Of a stretch of 64,000 nt of DNA, positions 33,681 through 46,100 are shown one piece after another. Every line of letters starts with the position of its first letter. The first letter of the stretch is position 1. Location of the stretch: NCBI GenBank assembly GCA_001632435.1, contig KV423916.1, forward strand, positions 372,001-436,000, given 5' to 3'. The notes beneath the pieces were generated by a model. It saw only the letters and a program-made list of their open reading frames with translations, searched no databases and was not told the origin of the DNA. Both the position numbers and the translations under genes were made by a program. The DNA comes from Calocera cornea HHB12733. Lineage: Eukaryota > Basidiomycota > Dacrymycetes > Dacrymycetales > Dacrymycetaceae.

Positions 33681-36600
33681 ATGCATCTGTACAACCTCAC
33701 GCTACAGCCGCCGACGGCTATCACCCAAGCCATCGTGGGTAACTTTTCTGGTGTTCGTGCGCAGGAAATCATAGTGTCTCGTGGCACAAGACTCGAATTA
33801 CTCAAGCCTGATCCGAACACTGGCAAGGTCTCGACCGTCCTCACGCACGATGTGTTTGGGAATATCAGATCCCTCGTAGCCTTTAGGCTGACGGGAGGGA
33901 CAAAAGGTACGCGTATGCGCCATGACTGTGAAGGCTTGAGTTGACCATCGCTAGATTATGCCATTGTCGGATCGGACTCTGGACGACTCGTTATCCTCGA
34001 GTACGATCCAAAGACCAACAGTTTCGCAAAACTGCATCAAGAAACGTATGGAAAGTCTGGTGCACGACGGATTGTGCCTGGGCAGTACCTTGCCGTCGAC
34101 CCGAAAGGTCGAAGTGTTATGATCGCAGCCATGGAAAAGGCGAAGCTCGTGTATATTCTAAATCGAGACGCTGCTGCCAACCTAACGATATCGAGCCCGC
34201 TCGAAGCACACAAAAATCACGCCATCATACACCACATCGTCGGAGTAGACGTGGGTTTCGAGAATCCATTGTTTGCTGCTCTGGAGGTCGACTACAGCGA
34301 GTCTGACCAAGACCCCACAGGACAGGCATTTGAGAAGGCGGAGAAGGTGCGCATATATCACAATATGTTTTCCTCCCAGTGCTGACTTCCTCTCAGATGC
34401 TGACCTACTACGAGCTTGATCTCGGACTAAACCATGTTGTACGAAAATGGAGCGAGCCGACTGACAAACGCGCGAGCATGCTGCTACAAGTTCCAGGTGG
34501 CCAAACATCGTCCGAAGGAAAGCACGACGGTCCCTCCGGTGTTCTGATCTGCTGCGAAGGCTACATCATCTGGCGGCACATGGAGACTGAACAGCATCGC
34601 ATACCCATCCCAAGAAGGCGCCATCCGCTGGACGAACGGTCGAGAGAGGTGATCATTGTCGCTGCGGTCATGCACAAGATGAAGGGCGCTTTCTTCTTCC
34701 TTCTTCAGAGTGAGGATGGAGACCTGTTCAAGGTCACCATCGATCACGAGGATGAGGAGGTCAAGGCATTGAAGATCAAGTACTTCGACACCGTGCCCGT
34801 TGCCTCCAGCTTGTGCATCCTCAAGTCAGGCTTCTTGTTCGTCGCATCTGAGTTCGGCAACCAGTGCGTCATTTACTCTGTGCGCTTGACATACAGCTGA
34901 TTGTTGCCGTAGCTATCTGTACCAATTCCAAAAGCTGGGCGATGATGACGACGAGATCGAGTACTCGTCGGCCTCGTACTCGGAAAACGGGATGGCCAAT
35001 CCCCTGCCACAAGCGTTCTTCCGCCCCCGAGCACTCGAGAACTTAGTGCTCGCGGATGAGCTCAACAGTCTCGATCCGATCGTTGATGCGAAAGTCACGA
35101 ACTTGCTCAATACCGACACGCCTCAGATCTTCGCGGCATCTGGACGGGGCGCCCGGAGCTCGTTCAGGATGTTGAGGCATGGGCTGGACGTCGAGGAAAC
35201 GGTCAGCTCTGAACTTCCGGGTATTCCGAATGCTGTGTGGACAGTGAAACTGAAGGCTGAAGGTGCGTTCTGTTGACACATTTCGTTTGACCGTTGCTGA
35301 TGCAACCTTAACAGATCAGTATGATGCTTACATCGTCCTTTCCTTCATCAACGGCACACTCGTGCTCTCCATCGGCGAGACGATCGAAGAAGTGTCTGAT
35401 ACCGGTTTCCTTTCGTCGTCGCCGACCATAGCGGTGCAGCAAATTGGTGAAGACTCTCTGCTCCAAGTGTACCCTCACGGTATTCGCCATGTCCTCGCCG
35501 ACCGCCGAGTGAACGAGTGGCGCTGCCCACAACATACTACGATTGTGGCGGCGACCACGAACACGCGGCAGGTTGTCATTGCGCTCAGCTCGGGACAGCT
35601 CGTGTACTTTGAGCTGGACTTGGAGGGCCAGTTGAACGAGTATCAGGACAGGAAGGCGTTGGGGAGTGGTGTACTGGCAATGAGTATTGCCGAGGTACCG
35701 GAAGGCAGGCAGAGAACACCATACCTGGTGCGTCACTCGTGAATGGCACAACTTATAAGTCTGACAATATTTGCAGGCTGTTGGCTGTGAGGACCAGACC
35801 GTCCGTATCATATCGCTTGATCCGGACACGACATTGGAGAACATCAGTCTGCAAGCCCTCACCGCACCTCCCTCCGCCATCTGCATAGCGGAGATCATGG
35901 ATGCCAGTATCGACAAGAATCAGCCGACGATGTTCGTCAACATTGGCTTGCAGAATGGTGTTCTGCTGCGGACTGTATTAGACCCTGTCAACGGCCAGCT
36001 GACCGACACCCGCACTCGATTCCTTGGATCTCGTCCCGTTCGCCTAATCCGAGTGAACGTTCACGGCTCGCCCAGTATACTAGCGCTTTCTTCTCGTTCA
36101 TGGCTCAACTATACCTACCAAAATCTCCTGCACTTCACACCGCTCATCTTCGATCCCTTGGAATATGCATGGAGCTTTTCAGCCGAGCTCTGTCCAGATG
36201 GGCTGATCGGGATTAGTGGGAATGTCCTAAGGTGAGTTTGCGCCGCAAGTCTTTCGATCCTTTTCTATGATGATAACAAGGGATCCCGATGCAAATTGCA
36301 AATGGCGACCTTCTTTACATTTAACAATTGTTCCTACTGACCCCTCTTCTGCCTTGCTACTATGACTAACAGATATTGACTGCCGTTTACAGGATATTCC
36401 AAGTGCCCAATCTCGGACAGAAGTTAAAGCAAGACGTCATTCCTCTGACGTACACTCCCCGCAAGATGCTGCAACATCCAACCGAACGCTTATTCTATGT
36501 GATTGAGTCTGATCACCGTGTCCTGTCTCCGGAGGCTGTCGAGAAGAAGCTGCAAAAGCTGAAGAGTACAGGACAGCGGGTAGATCAGGAGGTTATCGAC

Positions 36601-37768
36601 CTGCCGCCGGAGATTTTTGGCCGCCCGCGCGCTGATGCTGGCTCATGGGCGTCTTGTATACAAGTTGTCGATCCCGTTAACGTAAGCACGTTGTATTTGA
36701 CGCTGTGTATCTTGACTTATTATCATGCAGGTTCGAGCAATTCTGGAAATCCCGCTAGATAACAACGAAGCCGCTTTTTCGCTGGCTGTGACGACATTTA
36801 CGACAAGACCTGGAGAACTCTTTTTGGTCGTTGGCACAGCACAGGACGTTATCGTCTCGCCCAAGTCATGCAAGAGCGGCTTCTTGAGAACATACAAGAT
36901 ATCCGAGGACGGAACAGGCCTGGAATTCATGCACAAGACCGAACTCGACGACGTACCTCTGGCTCTGCTGGCTTTCCAGGGCCGTCTGGTCGCTGGTGTC
37001 GGAAAGGCTTTGAGGCTCTTCGACATTGGCAAGAAGCGGCTGCTCCGCAAATGCGAGAACAAGAGCTTCGCCACGGCCATCGTTACTCTGAACACTCAGG
37101 GCTCACGTATCATTGTTGGCGACATGGCTGAATCGATTTACTACGCCACTTACAAGCCTCCTGAGAACCGTCTGCTTGTCTTCGCGGATGATTCGCAGCC
37201 ACGATGGATCACAGCCTCAGTCATGGTCGATTATGACACCGTCTGTGCCGGCGATAGATTCGGCAACGTCTTCATTAACCGACTGTCACCCAAAACCAGC
37301 GAACAGGTGGATGAAGATCCGACTGGCGCTGGCATCCTGCACGAGAAGGGCCTCTTTATGGGAGCGCCACATAAAACCGACATGTTGTGCCACTTTTATG
37401 TTGGCGATATCATCACATCGATGCACAAAGTTTCTCTTGTGGCGGGAGGTCGAGACATCGTGCTGTACACCGGCTTACATGGCACGATCGGCGTCCTCAT
37501 TCCGTTCATATCCAAGGAGGACGTCGACTTCATCCGCACCCTGGAGCAACACATGCGCACTGAAGCTCCCAGTCTGGTTGGACGAGACCATTTGGCCTAT
37601 CGCGGATACTACGTCCCGGTCAAGGCCGTGGTGGATGGAGATCTCTGTGAACTGTTTTCACTGTTACCTACGCAGAAGCAACAGAGCATAGCGGCGGAGC
37701 TGGATCGTACTTACTCGGAGGTGCTCAAGAAGCTGGAGCAGCTCCGGGTAACCACCACCGGTTTCTAA
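33681..37768 (+). CDS. RSE1: Pre-mRNA splicing factor RSE1/SF3B3 (1209 aa, 8 exons)
   Basis: Exons 33681-33906, 33955-34346, 34397-34863, 34913-35262, 35315-35727, 35777-36231, 36393-36681 and 36731-37768. Diagnostic stretches are [18 protein letters not shown] near the start, [18 protein letters not shown] in the middle, and [15 protein letters not shown] plus the GFLIPF-like and [12 protein letters not shown] blocks at the end. The fold is three beta-propellers as in DDB1 and CPSF1. RSE1 is part of the SF3b complex of U2 snRNP that recognises the branch point. Length agrees with the family (about 1200). One intron (36232-36392) is 161 nt, longer than its neighbours. Confidence 0.95.
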
Positions 37769-38998
37769 GTGGGACGTCCGACTGTCTTTTCGCCGATTCG
37801 GTGTAATTTCGGGTAGTATGCATCTGTATTGCGTGTATCAGTAGCCATCTAATGTCACTCTATCTCTGAGAGAACATTGCGGCTACCTGGATGGTTTCAG
37901 CCTCTAGTGAAGTAACGTACACGTTGAAGGCGCGAGGATGTCACCTTTCACAGGCACAAAGCTATTGTGCAAACCCGACGTGCAAACCCGTGCGCGTTTG
38001 AGGAAGCGACGTCCACGATGTCTGGACAAAGATGGATAACAATTGTCAGCTAGCCACACCAAGTCAGATGATCTTTATCTCTTCTGATTGTCCACCGATG
38101 TCTGTAGATGACAATGACTGCTAGGGTTCTTCGGTCTTCGACTCCACACTTCGAGTTTCGGCAGCCGAACGGCATCCGGATCCATTATCTAGTCGGGCCC
38201 GGCGCGCTGCGACATATACGCTTGGCGTCTCCCTCTTTCATCCTCCTTCTGTGTCACGATGACTGGCACGAGCCCTAACTCCTTGCTGGCTTGGTCGGTA
38301 TCGAGTGGAAGGGTTCGCCATGGAGCGACAAATCCGACATTACACGCCGGAAAAGAATCATTTGTGGTCTGGTCCGGCCCGCTCTCTGATTGGCCGAACC
38401 GCCAAATGGCCTCCGTGAACGACGGTGTCTCACGGCTACCGTCCTGTCTACGGTGCTCTCCCAATGCTAGTACACTCTGGGGGGCGATATGAGCAAGTAT
38501 CTGACTTAGCCTGCGCTCATTCCACAGGGGAGATAGCACCATCATCGGTGTGGTACAAACCTGCAACAGTTAGGTTCGCAACGGGCAGCCGCGCCCCATG
38601 AGCTGCAATCTCATTGGTTAATATGTATCCTCATTATCTCAATCGCTGGCTTTGGAATCATAGCCATCTCAAGGGATCGATGATGTGATTTGTTCTTCTT
38701 GATCGGGTTTCGTTCCTGCTCATATGCCAAGTGGTTCTCTTCGACCTCCACATACACCGGTATGCCAGCTCACTCGCACAAATATGGCAGATCGTATCAT
38801 CAGACCTATGTTCCTTTCATTCGGGCTGGTTTTCTATAGGCTACCATAAGCGCTGGTCGGAAATGCACCCTTCCTCGCTTGGTCTTCGTATCTGGTATCT
38901 CCGGCGTTGTACTGCATATAAACCTTGTTGCTCTGCCTCAACAGTCACCCCAACGTGGTGTCATGAACTGATCTCTCTGCGGTGGTCGAACACTCAAT
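37769..38998. other. Intergenic, 1.2 kb
   Basis: A 125-codon minus-strand frame (38189-38566) is not recognised and has no support. A small ATG exon (38724-38759, ending in a GTATGC donor) could be an upstream exon of the RasGEF-like gene, but I could not join it in phase. Confidence 0.4.
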
Positions 38999-41950
38999 AT
39001 GGCCAGAAGCAGACACGTAGCTTCTCGAACTGCGGTTGCTTCACTAAACGGTACGGAGAGTGTTGTCCTAAGGGCGATAAAGGAGTATGTCACCCGGATC
39101 AAGGACGGTCTGACCCGAATCACTGGAATCTCAACCAGTTTTGTCGAGAATGAGGTGGGTGTACGTTTATATTTCCAGGCCTGCCACTGAAAGAGGTATG
39201 GTAGAAAGAGCTTGAATACATCCGAGAGGGCATACAGTTCATTGAAGACTGTCTGGAACGACACCACCAGGCACTGGTTCGGCCCGCGAACAATGCGGGA
39301 CGCACAAGGGCCGTGTACATGCGGAACTCACTGAGTAATATTCGAAACCTGGAACCTGGCGAGCAACGTGACCTCACTCTTCATGTCACTCGGTATATAT
39401 CGGCCACTCACCTCTATATTGGCCTCAATGTGGCTGATATCTTTATTCAGTGAACTCGATCGTATCAGTGACTGGATGGCAGAGTATCACCGCAAGTGGG
39501 GTACTGCCACAGGGCGCATCGCATATGAGGAGGATGCTGCCATCCTCATTCAGCAGATGAGACGTGCTCGAGACAGAGCTGTTGCATATGTGACTGTACG
39601 TGCATAGGTCCGAGCTGATCCATCTATATAAACATTGATCTTCAAAAAGGGGCTGGGGTCATTCCAAATCCTCCGGTCCAATCCTCAGAACGACCTGGAA
39701 ATCGAAGCCGATCCCGACGGGTATCTTTCGCGTGTCTATGATGTAGTACGTCTGGACATCGCCGAAAACAGACTTTCCCGCCTTGAAAATTTTCTTGATG
39801 TAAGCTTTCTTCTCATGGACAATAACAACAACTGAGAGAAGTCGCAGTTTCATTATCGTGACTTGGTCCGGTTTGGCCCATTCAGGATGCACTCAAAGCC
39901 TAGCCTCGATACCCTACGCTCCTGGACTCCTCGGAGTGACAACCAGCCGCTCAGACTGCAGGCTGCTCATATTCCACTCAGGATTGCGGCTGGGGAACAA
40001 TCCTCCCTCACGATTGAACCAAGCCCATCTCCCCTTCAGAGAAGTACCAATCCATTGAGCCAATCCACCCGCGCAGGAACACCAGTTCTTGCAATCTCTC
40101 ATCGTGGCCGAGTGTTCCGCGATGGAAGGGGCGGAAGGGGTCGTGGGCGTGGACATGGACGTGGACGTGGACGTGGACGTGGACGTGGTGGCTCAACACA
40201 TGATAGCCATTCACAGACAATCGAAAACCAACCCGAGAGCATGGCAATCACCCTGATTAATGATGTAGCAACCTCAATCTCTATGTCACCACGTCGAGAC
40301 GAAAACGAGACCCTCGCACCCAACAACGGCGCTTCACGTCCTCAGGTGAGTTGACAACACCTGAGCTTTCACATTAGTGACCTTAAATGGACAGCGCTCC
40401 TTGTCTCAAACAACCGTCAACTCTGCAAATACTACTCTCACGCTTGTAGAGTTGCAGGAGACAGCAGAACACAAGGAGACGGCCGTTGATCTGCCTGAAC
40501 TGGCTGACATCAGCATTGCTCCCAGTCCTAGGGAGGCTATGCCACGCGTGGAGGAGGACCTGTCCACGTATGAATGCATAAGGTTGATCCTGCTGGGTGA
40601 GGGTGAGTGATTTAGACAGATATGGAGGAGGCAACAGTTAATGACCATTAGAAACATCCGAGGTCTTCCTGGGTACGTACAGGCCGTACACCACCGAGAA
40701 GGCCGTCTTCTCGGAATTCTTCGACATCGCCAATGGACTTTTGGCTACAGAGACCGAAAACCCCCACAGTAACTCTGATTGTCTCAGAAGGTACTGTGCT
40801 TGTCAATACTATCCCAACGGTGTGCTCATCATCCGGTTTAATAGGAGGATTTTGGATTTTGTGGCAGTATGGTTACGCCATCTTCATATTGGCGCCAAAG
40901 ACTGCGAACTGCTTGCTCAGATTGAGCACTTCGTAACGAGTGTGGCTGAGCAGCTTTCCCATCCGATTGAAGGTACAAGCGGCCTCATTGTAGCTCTTCA
41001 ATACGTCCGAAGAAATGCACCAAGCGCTTGGGTGCCCACTTCGAGCCCCTCATCTGCCGAGTTGATTCGAAGTGAATCCGATGAGCTTGCGACGCAGCTC
41101 ACCATCCTCATGAGCCTAGCCTTCCGAAGAATTAAGCCGACTCATATACTTTCATGGATCGAGGATGACCAGTCGATGTGGCCAGGTTCCATTCAAACAT
41201 TCGTTGATTTGTGCGACAATGTGAGTTCTTCCCGTACTCTACACACATGACCTCACAATGCTCCTAGACACGCAAATGGGCGGTGGAACAAGTACTTGCC
41301 TATAAGAAGGGCAGTAAGGATCGACAAACCGCGAAGAAAAAGTTACAGAGCATCGCGAGAGTATGAGTTTCCACATGTGAGGAGAGGACGTCAGAATCTG
41401 ACATGTGCAACAGCATTGTCAAGGCCTCTACAACCTCGCCAGCACGATGGCAATCACAGCCGCCCTGCAAGAGCTGGTGGAGAAGAAAGAAATCAAACTC
41501 AGGTTTTCGGTGGAGGAGGCCGGACATCCGATGGGTGGGCTGGTCGTAATGTCTCCAGACGATGATTTGTACTGGAAGGCATTGAAGGGCAAGCCAACTG
41601 GCGTCCCATGTGTCCCGCGCCTCAGTAGGTTCTGTTATCTGATCCCCACACTGCTAGTTCATGGATTCGTAGGCCCGCATCGCTTGCCCTTGCAGACGGC
41701 ATACGATGAAGTGAAAGTGCGCTGCAGCCCATCGAATGTTGACATGCCTTCGTGCATCGCGCTCTGGAGCGCAGCCAACGAAGTGCTCGACTACGGCCAA
41801 CAGCCGTACGACGACCTCCTGGTGTACCAGAGCGACATGCATTACTTCGAGTACCACCTGCGCGTCAAGCACGAGCACCTCTCCAGGGCCGTCGAGAAGG
41901 GCGAGCTGTACACAGATGGCACGAAGGGCTCGAGGTGGAAGGCGAGATGA
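38999..41950 (+). CDS. RasGEF-like protein with helical N-terminus and RG-rich linker (831 aa, 10 exons)
   Basis: Exons 38999-39154, 39205-39392, 39451-39595, 39650-39799, 39848-40345, 40395-40602, 40652-41220, 41268-41360, 41414-41624 and 41673-41950; introns are 48-58 nt and in phase. Residues 1-210 are helical and unrecognised. Residues 214-440 are low complexity, with an RG tract at about 299-328. From about 438, VFLGTYRPYTT and the following helices match the RasGEF_N (REM) module. From about 585 (ELATQLTILMSLAFRRI) to NLASTMAITAAL it follows the RasGEF catalytic domain of Cdc25-type exchange factors, in weakened form. The C-terminus is specific to this gene and its paralogue at 48355-51708. 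Whether it still activates a Ras GTPase is open. The last intron (41625-41672) is a multiple of three and could be retained. Confidence 0.7.
40135..40192 (+). repeat. GGACGT hexamer repeat encoding the RG tract
   Basis: Run of GGACGT/GGACAT/GGGCGT hexamers inside exon 5 of the RasGEF-like gene, read as alternating Gly-Arg. Confidence 0.8.
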
Positions 41951-42437
41951 GTGGAGGATGTAGAGCGCAGGTCTCCCAAGGCAGACGGACGGGCGAAGCT
42001 GGCTAAGCATGTAGGGGACGAGACGGCCAGGGTCTGACTTGGGCCAGTCCGAGACCGAGCTCTCGGGCGAATCGGGTGAAAAAGGAGTTCCGGCGAACAA
42101 GCGCGACGGACGAGGCTTGTTCCGCCCGGAAACATGTACGATAGGGCGAGGCTGCTTGTAATGACCCGCGAGGGATGACTGAGGGCGAATGAAGCCAATG
42201 TGATGTGAGTGAGATCCGGCGTTCCATGTCCAGATGTGTCCAGCGTTAGAGTGGTTGATGCAGTGTGCACCATGGTTTTGGCTTAGTGATGGGCAGCGTC
42301 CCTACGTCTACCGGTGGATCAGTCCCGAATAAAGCACAAACGAAACCAAATATAATGCGAATTCTGATCCAAGGCTACATGTCCAGTGATAACGATAGAT
42401 GCAGTGTGTACAATCTCGCGCATCTGCGCGCCTAGAT
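41951..42437. other. Intergenic between convergent genes; contains a conserved hairpin
   Basis: 3' regions of the RasGEF-like gene (+) and the mitochondrial carrier (-). The only structure seen is the hairpin at 42080-42138. Confidence 0.5.
42080..42138 (+). promoter_or_regulatory. Conserved 3' hairpin element, copy 1
   Basis: Lies 130 nt after the stop of the RasGEF-like gene. Stem parts: TTCCGG (42088-42093) pairs with CCGGAA (42126-42131), and GAACAAGC (42095-42102) pairs with GCTTGTTC (42115-42122). The 12-nt loop contains GACGGAC. Matches 48195-48253 (minus strand) at 55 of 59 positions; the four differences are all in the loop. Confidence 0.7.
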
Positions 42438-43822
42438 CTACTTGCCGATCTTCCCCTCCCACCTGCACGAGCGTCAGCAACCGACTCCGGAAGGGCAAAC
42501 GAGACAGAGGCATACAGATCCTGGAACAGCTTCCACAGCACGGAGAACATGATTCCCTGCAGGCCGTTCGCGAGGATGCGGGTGCCGAGGCCGCGCGCGA
42601 AGAGGCTCCACCAGCCGTCGCCCTTTACGATGCGGACTGCTGCCTGGTCTGTATACACACAGAAAGTCATCAGTCCAGCACGGAGGCAATGGAGTGCGCG
42701 GAGGATGGGATGGAAATGGGACGCACAGTAGGAGATCTTGCTCTGGTTCACCTGGCGGTACGTTTTGAGCACGCGGAACGAGTTGCTGATCGTGTCGCTG
42801 ACGACGCTGGCGACGAAGCCGATGAAGGCCTGCCTCAGCAGGCGGGGGACGATCTCCGTCGCAGGGGGCAGGACCTCGCTGAGCCAGTTGTACGTCGCGA
42901 ACCAGGGGAAGGAGCCGACGAAGCTCGCCACGGCCGTCGCGATCGCGCCGTACCACAGCGTGCCGATGCCGTACGCCTTGATGCGGTCGCGGAGGATGCC
43001 CATGCCCGACGCGCCTTGCGTCTGCATTGTGGTTTTGACCGTGTCGATGGGGACGAGGATCATGCGGAAGAGGGCGCCCGCGAGGCTCGCGAAGGCCGTC
43101 TTGGCCGGGCTGGGGAGCTTGGCCAGCACCGGGTTGGAGCTGAGGAGGGCGAGGATGCCGACGTTCGCGAACGTGTCGGCGAACCGCGCGATCGGGCCCT
43201 GGAATAGCGCGGCCGTCAGCCCGGCGTAGTACCGCGGGAAGCCGCCCTCGCGCCACAGCTCCTTGGTAGAGGAGATCATGCCCCCGCCGAACCGGTACTG
43301 GAAGTTCATGATGGTGCGCAGGGGCATGAGCGCCAGCACTTGGATCACCATCGCCGCTGCGCCGGAGACACCCTGCGTTCCGGAAAAGTATCAGCATATA
43401 CGTCACTTGTATATGATGGAGGAAGGAGGACGCACCCCGCCGATAGCCTTCTTCAGGCTGCCCATAAAGTCGAACTTTGCCCCGCCCTTGACGATGGCCA
43501 GGACGACGCAGGCGGTGGTGAGCCCGCCGACCACGAGCCAGAAGACGAGCCACCATATGAGCCTTTTGCGCTGTTCCTCCGGTGGGATGTAGCCCGGCAG
43601 GTCCTCGGGGTTGACGCGCACCCCGGGAGGGGGGTCGTCGTCCGACTTGGGAACCCAGCCGGCCGTCTGCGACGGGTGCAGGAGGGGCGTCGTCTCCGTC
43701 GTAGCGGGGACGAGCGCGTCTGGTGCGGGCCCATCGACAGCGCTCGCCTCTGCCACTGCGGGGTCGGCGGGCTTGCCGTTCTCGGCCAGGAGGGGCTGGG
43801 CCTCGACGTCCTCGACGGTCAT
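42438..43822 (-). CDS. Mitochondrial carrier-domain protein with N-terminal extension (396 aa, 4 exons)
   Basis: Minus-strand exons 43822-43436, 43372-42727, 42648-42516 and 42462-42438. The first 130 residues are acidic/Pro-rich with one membrane segment (LIWWLVFWLVVGGLTTACVV). The rest has features of the mitochondrial carrier family: the PIDTVKTTMQTQG signature (P-x-D-x-x-K type) after a hydrophobic segment, the paired small-residue helices, and a third repeat with GLGTRILANGLQGIMFSVLW. Carriers span the inner (rarely outer) mitochondrial membrane with six helices; the substrate cannot be read here. The extended N-terminus resembles neither a presequence nor an EF-hand domain. Confidence 0.75.
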
Positions 43823-44350
43823 TGTGTGGTGCTGCTGCTTGATGGGACTGGGGAGGGACGCGGGATGGACGTCCGCAGCAGGCAATGACCGGACAGCGAG
43901 CGACCCAGCACCTACTGTACAGGTTGGCCGCGGATCTGTTCCTGTAATGACCCGCTGTGGTGCATAGATACGACGCTTACGAGAGCACCCCTTGTTGTTT
44001 TGGGTGGGAAACGGGTGAATGGGCGACGCGCCCTCCACGCGCCTATCGCGTCATGAGCACGCGAGCGGCCCCAGCCATGCAAAGCAGGTCCGATCCCGAT
44101 TCGCCCACGCTGCACGCACCACGATATGGGCCCACCGGCGCAGGCGGGTGGCCACACACGGCAGGAACAGCACGGTGGAACACCGACGGACGGGCTGGCT
44201 TCGCTGGCTCGCCCTTTGGAACGTCTATTTAAGCACAGACGGGGTGACCAGACCGGGTTGGTGTCGCTTGCGATCGCCCTCTGGCCACTTGCTCTCCTCC
44301 TGCTCACTGCTTCCCTCCCTGTCTACGAGCCAGAGTATACTTAAGCCGAA
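43823..44350. other. Divergent promoter: carrier (-) and aldo-keto reductase (+)
   Basis: 528 bp between two start codons. No gene seen. Confidence 0.5.
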
Positions 44351-45626
44351 ATGCCGTTCCAAGAGATCAAGTGCGTCCTCCCGCTGACCCGCGCTGCAGA
44401 GCATGCATGGCTGACAGCCCGCACAGGCTGAACGACGGGCGGATCATCCCCCAAATCGGGTTCGGTACGGGCTCGGTAAACAAGTCCAAACCGCCGCAAG
44501 AGGTTCACGTCCGTGCTGTTGCTCACAGGAACTTGGAAGATCCCTCAGGAAAAGACGCAGGACAATGTGCTCACCGCCATAGACGTCGGCTTCGACCATA
44601 TTGACACCGCCCAAGTCTGTACGTCGCGTGCTGTGTGTCGTATAGACGGGTGGACGTAGCTGATGCACGCAGATGGCAATGAGCTCCAGGTGGGCGAAGC
44701 ACTCAAGGAGACCGGACTGAAGAGGAGCGACATCTGGGTCACAGTGCGTCCACCTGGCCTCCACTATACATTGTTATTCACTCGTGCATATAGACCAAGT
44801 GGTCCGGCGTCGCCGGCACCCGCCCCGCGCAGGCCATCAAGCAGAGCTTGGAAAAGCTCGGGCTGTCCTACGTTGACCTGTACCTCGTGAGCAGCATGCA
44901 TACACTTGCTCTGATCTGGACCTAACCGCATATAAAGATCCACGTAGGCCGTATCCTCTCGCCCCGAGCTGTATGCTAACAGGGTGCAGTCCCCCCGCCT
45001 CGTGCGCCCCAACATCCTGCAGGGCTGGGAAGAGATGCAGGACATCCACAAGCAAGGGCTTGCCAAGTCGATCGGGGTGTCCAACTTCCTCGTCTCGGAC
45101 CTGCAGGAGCTCGAGTCGGCCGCCATCACCCCGGCGATGAACCAGATCCTGCTGCATCCGTACGTGTACAAGCAGACCAAGCCCCTGCTCGACTACTGCG
45201 CCCAGAAGGACATCAAGATCGAGGCGTACTCGCCACTCATCCCGCTGACCACATACCCGGGCGGGCCGGTCGACAAGCCCGTGTATGCGATCGCGGAGAG
45301 GCTGGGCGTCGCGCCGGAGCAGGTCTTGTTGGCGTGGATCAAGAGCAAGGGCGCGGTCATCCTCTCTACGAGCAGCAAGAAGGACCGCTTGGAGAGGTAT
45401 ATTGCCGTGGCGGATATCGACCTGACCGAGGAGGATGTCGGTGCGTACCTTCCCACCACCGTATTCTTCATAGTGTTGTGAACTGACACCCCTCCCAGAG
45501 GCCATCGAAGCCGCCGGCGCGAAGGGCCCCGGCCTCGCCCGCTTCAGGAAGTACGTCAAGCCGCTCGCACTGGGCCTCGCCGCCCAGGCGGCCGTGTACG
45601 TCGCGTACAAGTGCCTCCTCGCTTGA
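44351..45626 (+). CDS. Aldo-keto reductase with C-terminal membrane anchor (298 aa, 8 exons, one of 6 nt)
   Basis: Exons 44351-44370, 44427-44464, 44529-44618, 44673-44743, 44794-44886, 44938-44943, 44990-45440 and 45499-45626. The catalytic tetrad of the family is present: Asp45 (HIDTA), Tyr50 (QVYGN), Lys75 (TTKW) and His106 (LIHSPR). Ile105-His106 alone form the 6-nt exon. SIGVSNF and the LAWIKSKGAVILSTSSK block fit the NADPH-binding half. After the normal end, a hydrophobic segment (LALGLAAQAAVYVAYKC) closes the protein, so it is probably tail-anchored in a membrane. It reduces carbonyls with NADPH; the substrate is unknown. Confidence 0.88.
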
Positions 45627-46100
45627 GCGGCTGCGATTGCGGCTTGAAAAGGACTCTTGATGGGGCGGGTGTGAACGTGTCTGCGAGCGATATATGCATG
45701 TATTGGGGGTTGCGGTATCTATGCAATGATATGCTGTGCGAAGAGAGTGGTTATGGTGCAACACACTCAGGCTGTCCCTGGTCGAGATTAGTATCCTTAG
45801 AGTCCACAGCGTATCAATCAAACCCATCCATCCATCAACCGACGCTGCATAAATCCCAGAACTGCCATTGACGAGAATACAGCTCTTCCAGGAGCGTTGT
45901 ATATTCTCGACTGATCACCAGGCTGCCCGCCTGCTGCTGATGGCCGGCAATGAGACCCTGCGACAACCACGCCGGCGCCGCGGGGCGGGGCGGGGCGGCA
46001 GGGAGCTGATCACCTGCACTGCGTGTCTTGCGCCCCCTTCGCCTCGCCTCATCTCCTTCCTCTCCCTCCCCTTCCCACTCCCACCAAGTCAGCATACACC
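45627..46100. other. Intergenic
   Basis: No gene seen; CT-rich leader precedes the F-box gene at 46101. Confidence 0.5.

Noticed and set aside
38189..38566. 125-codon minus-strand frame
   Set aside because: No homology, no splice context, and atypical composition for a protein.
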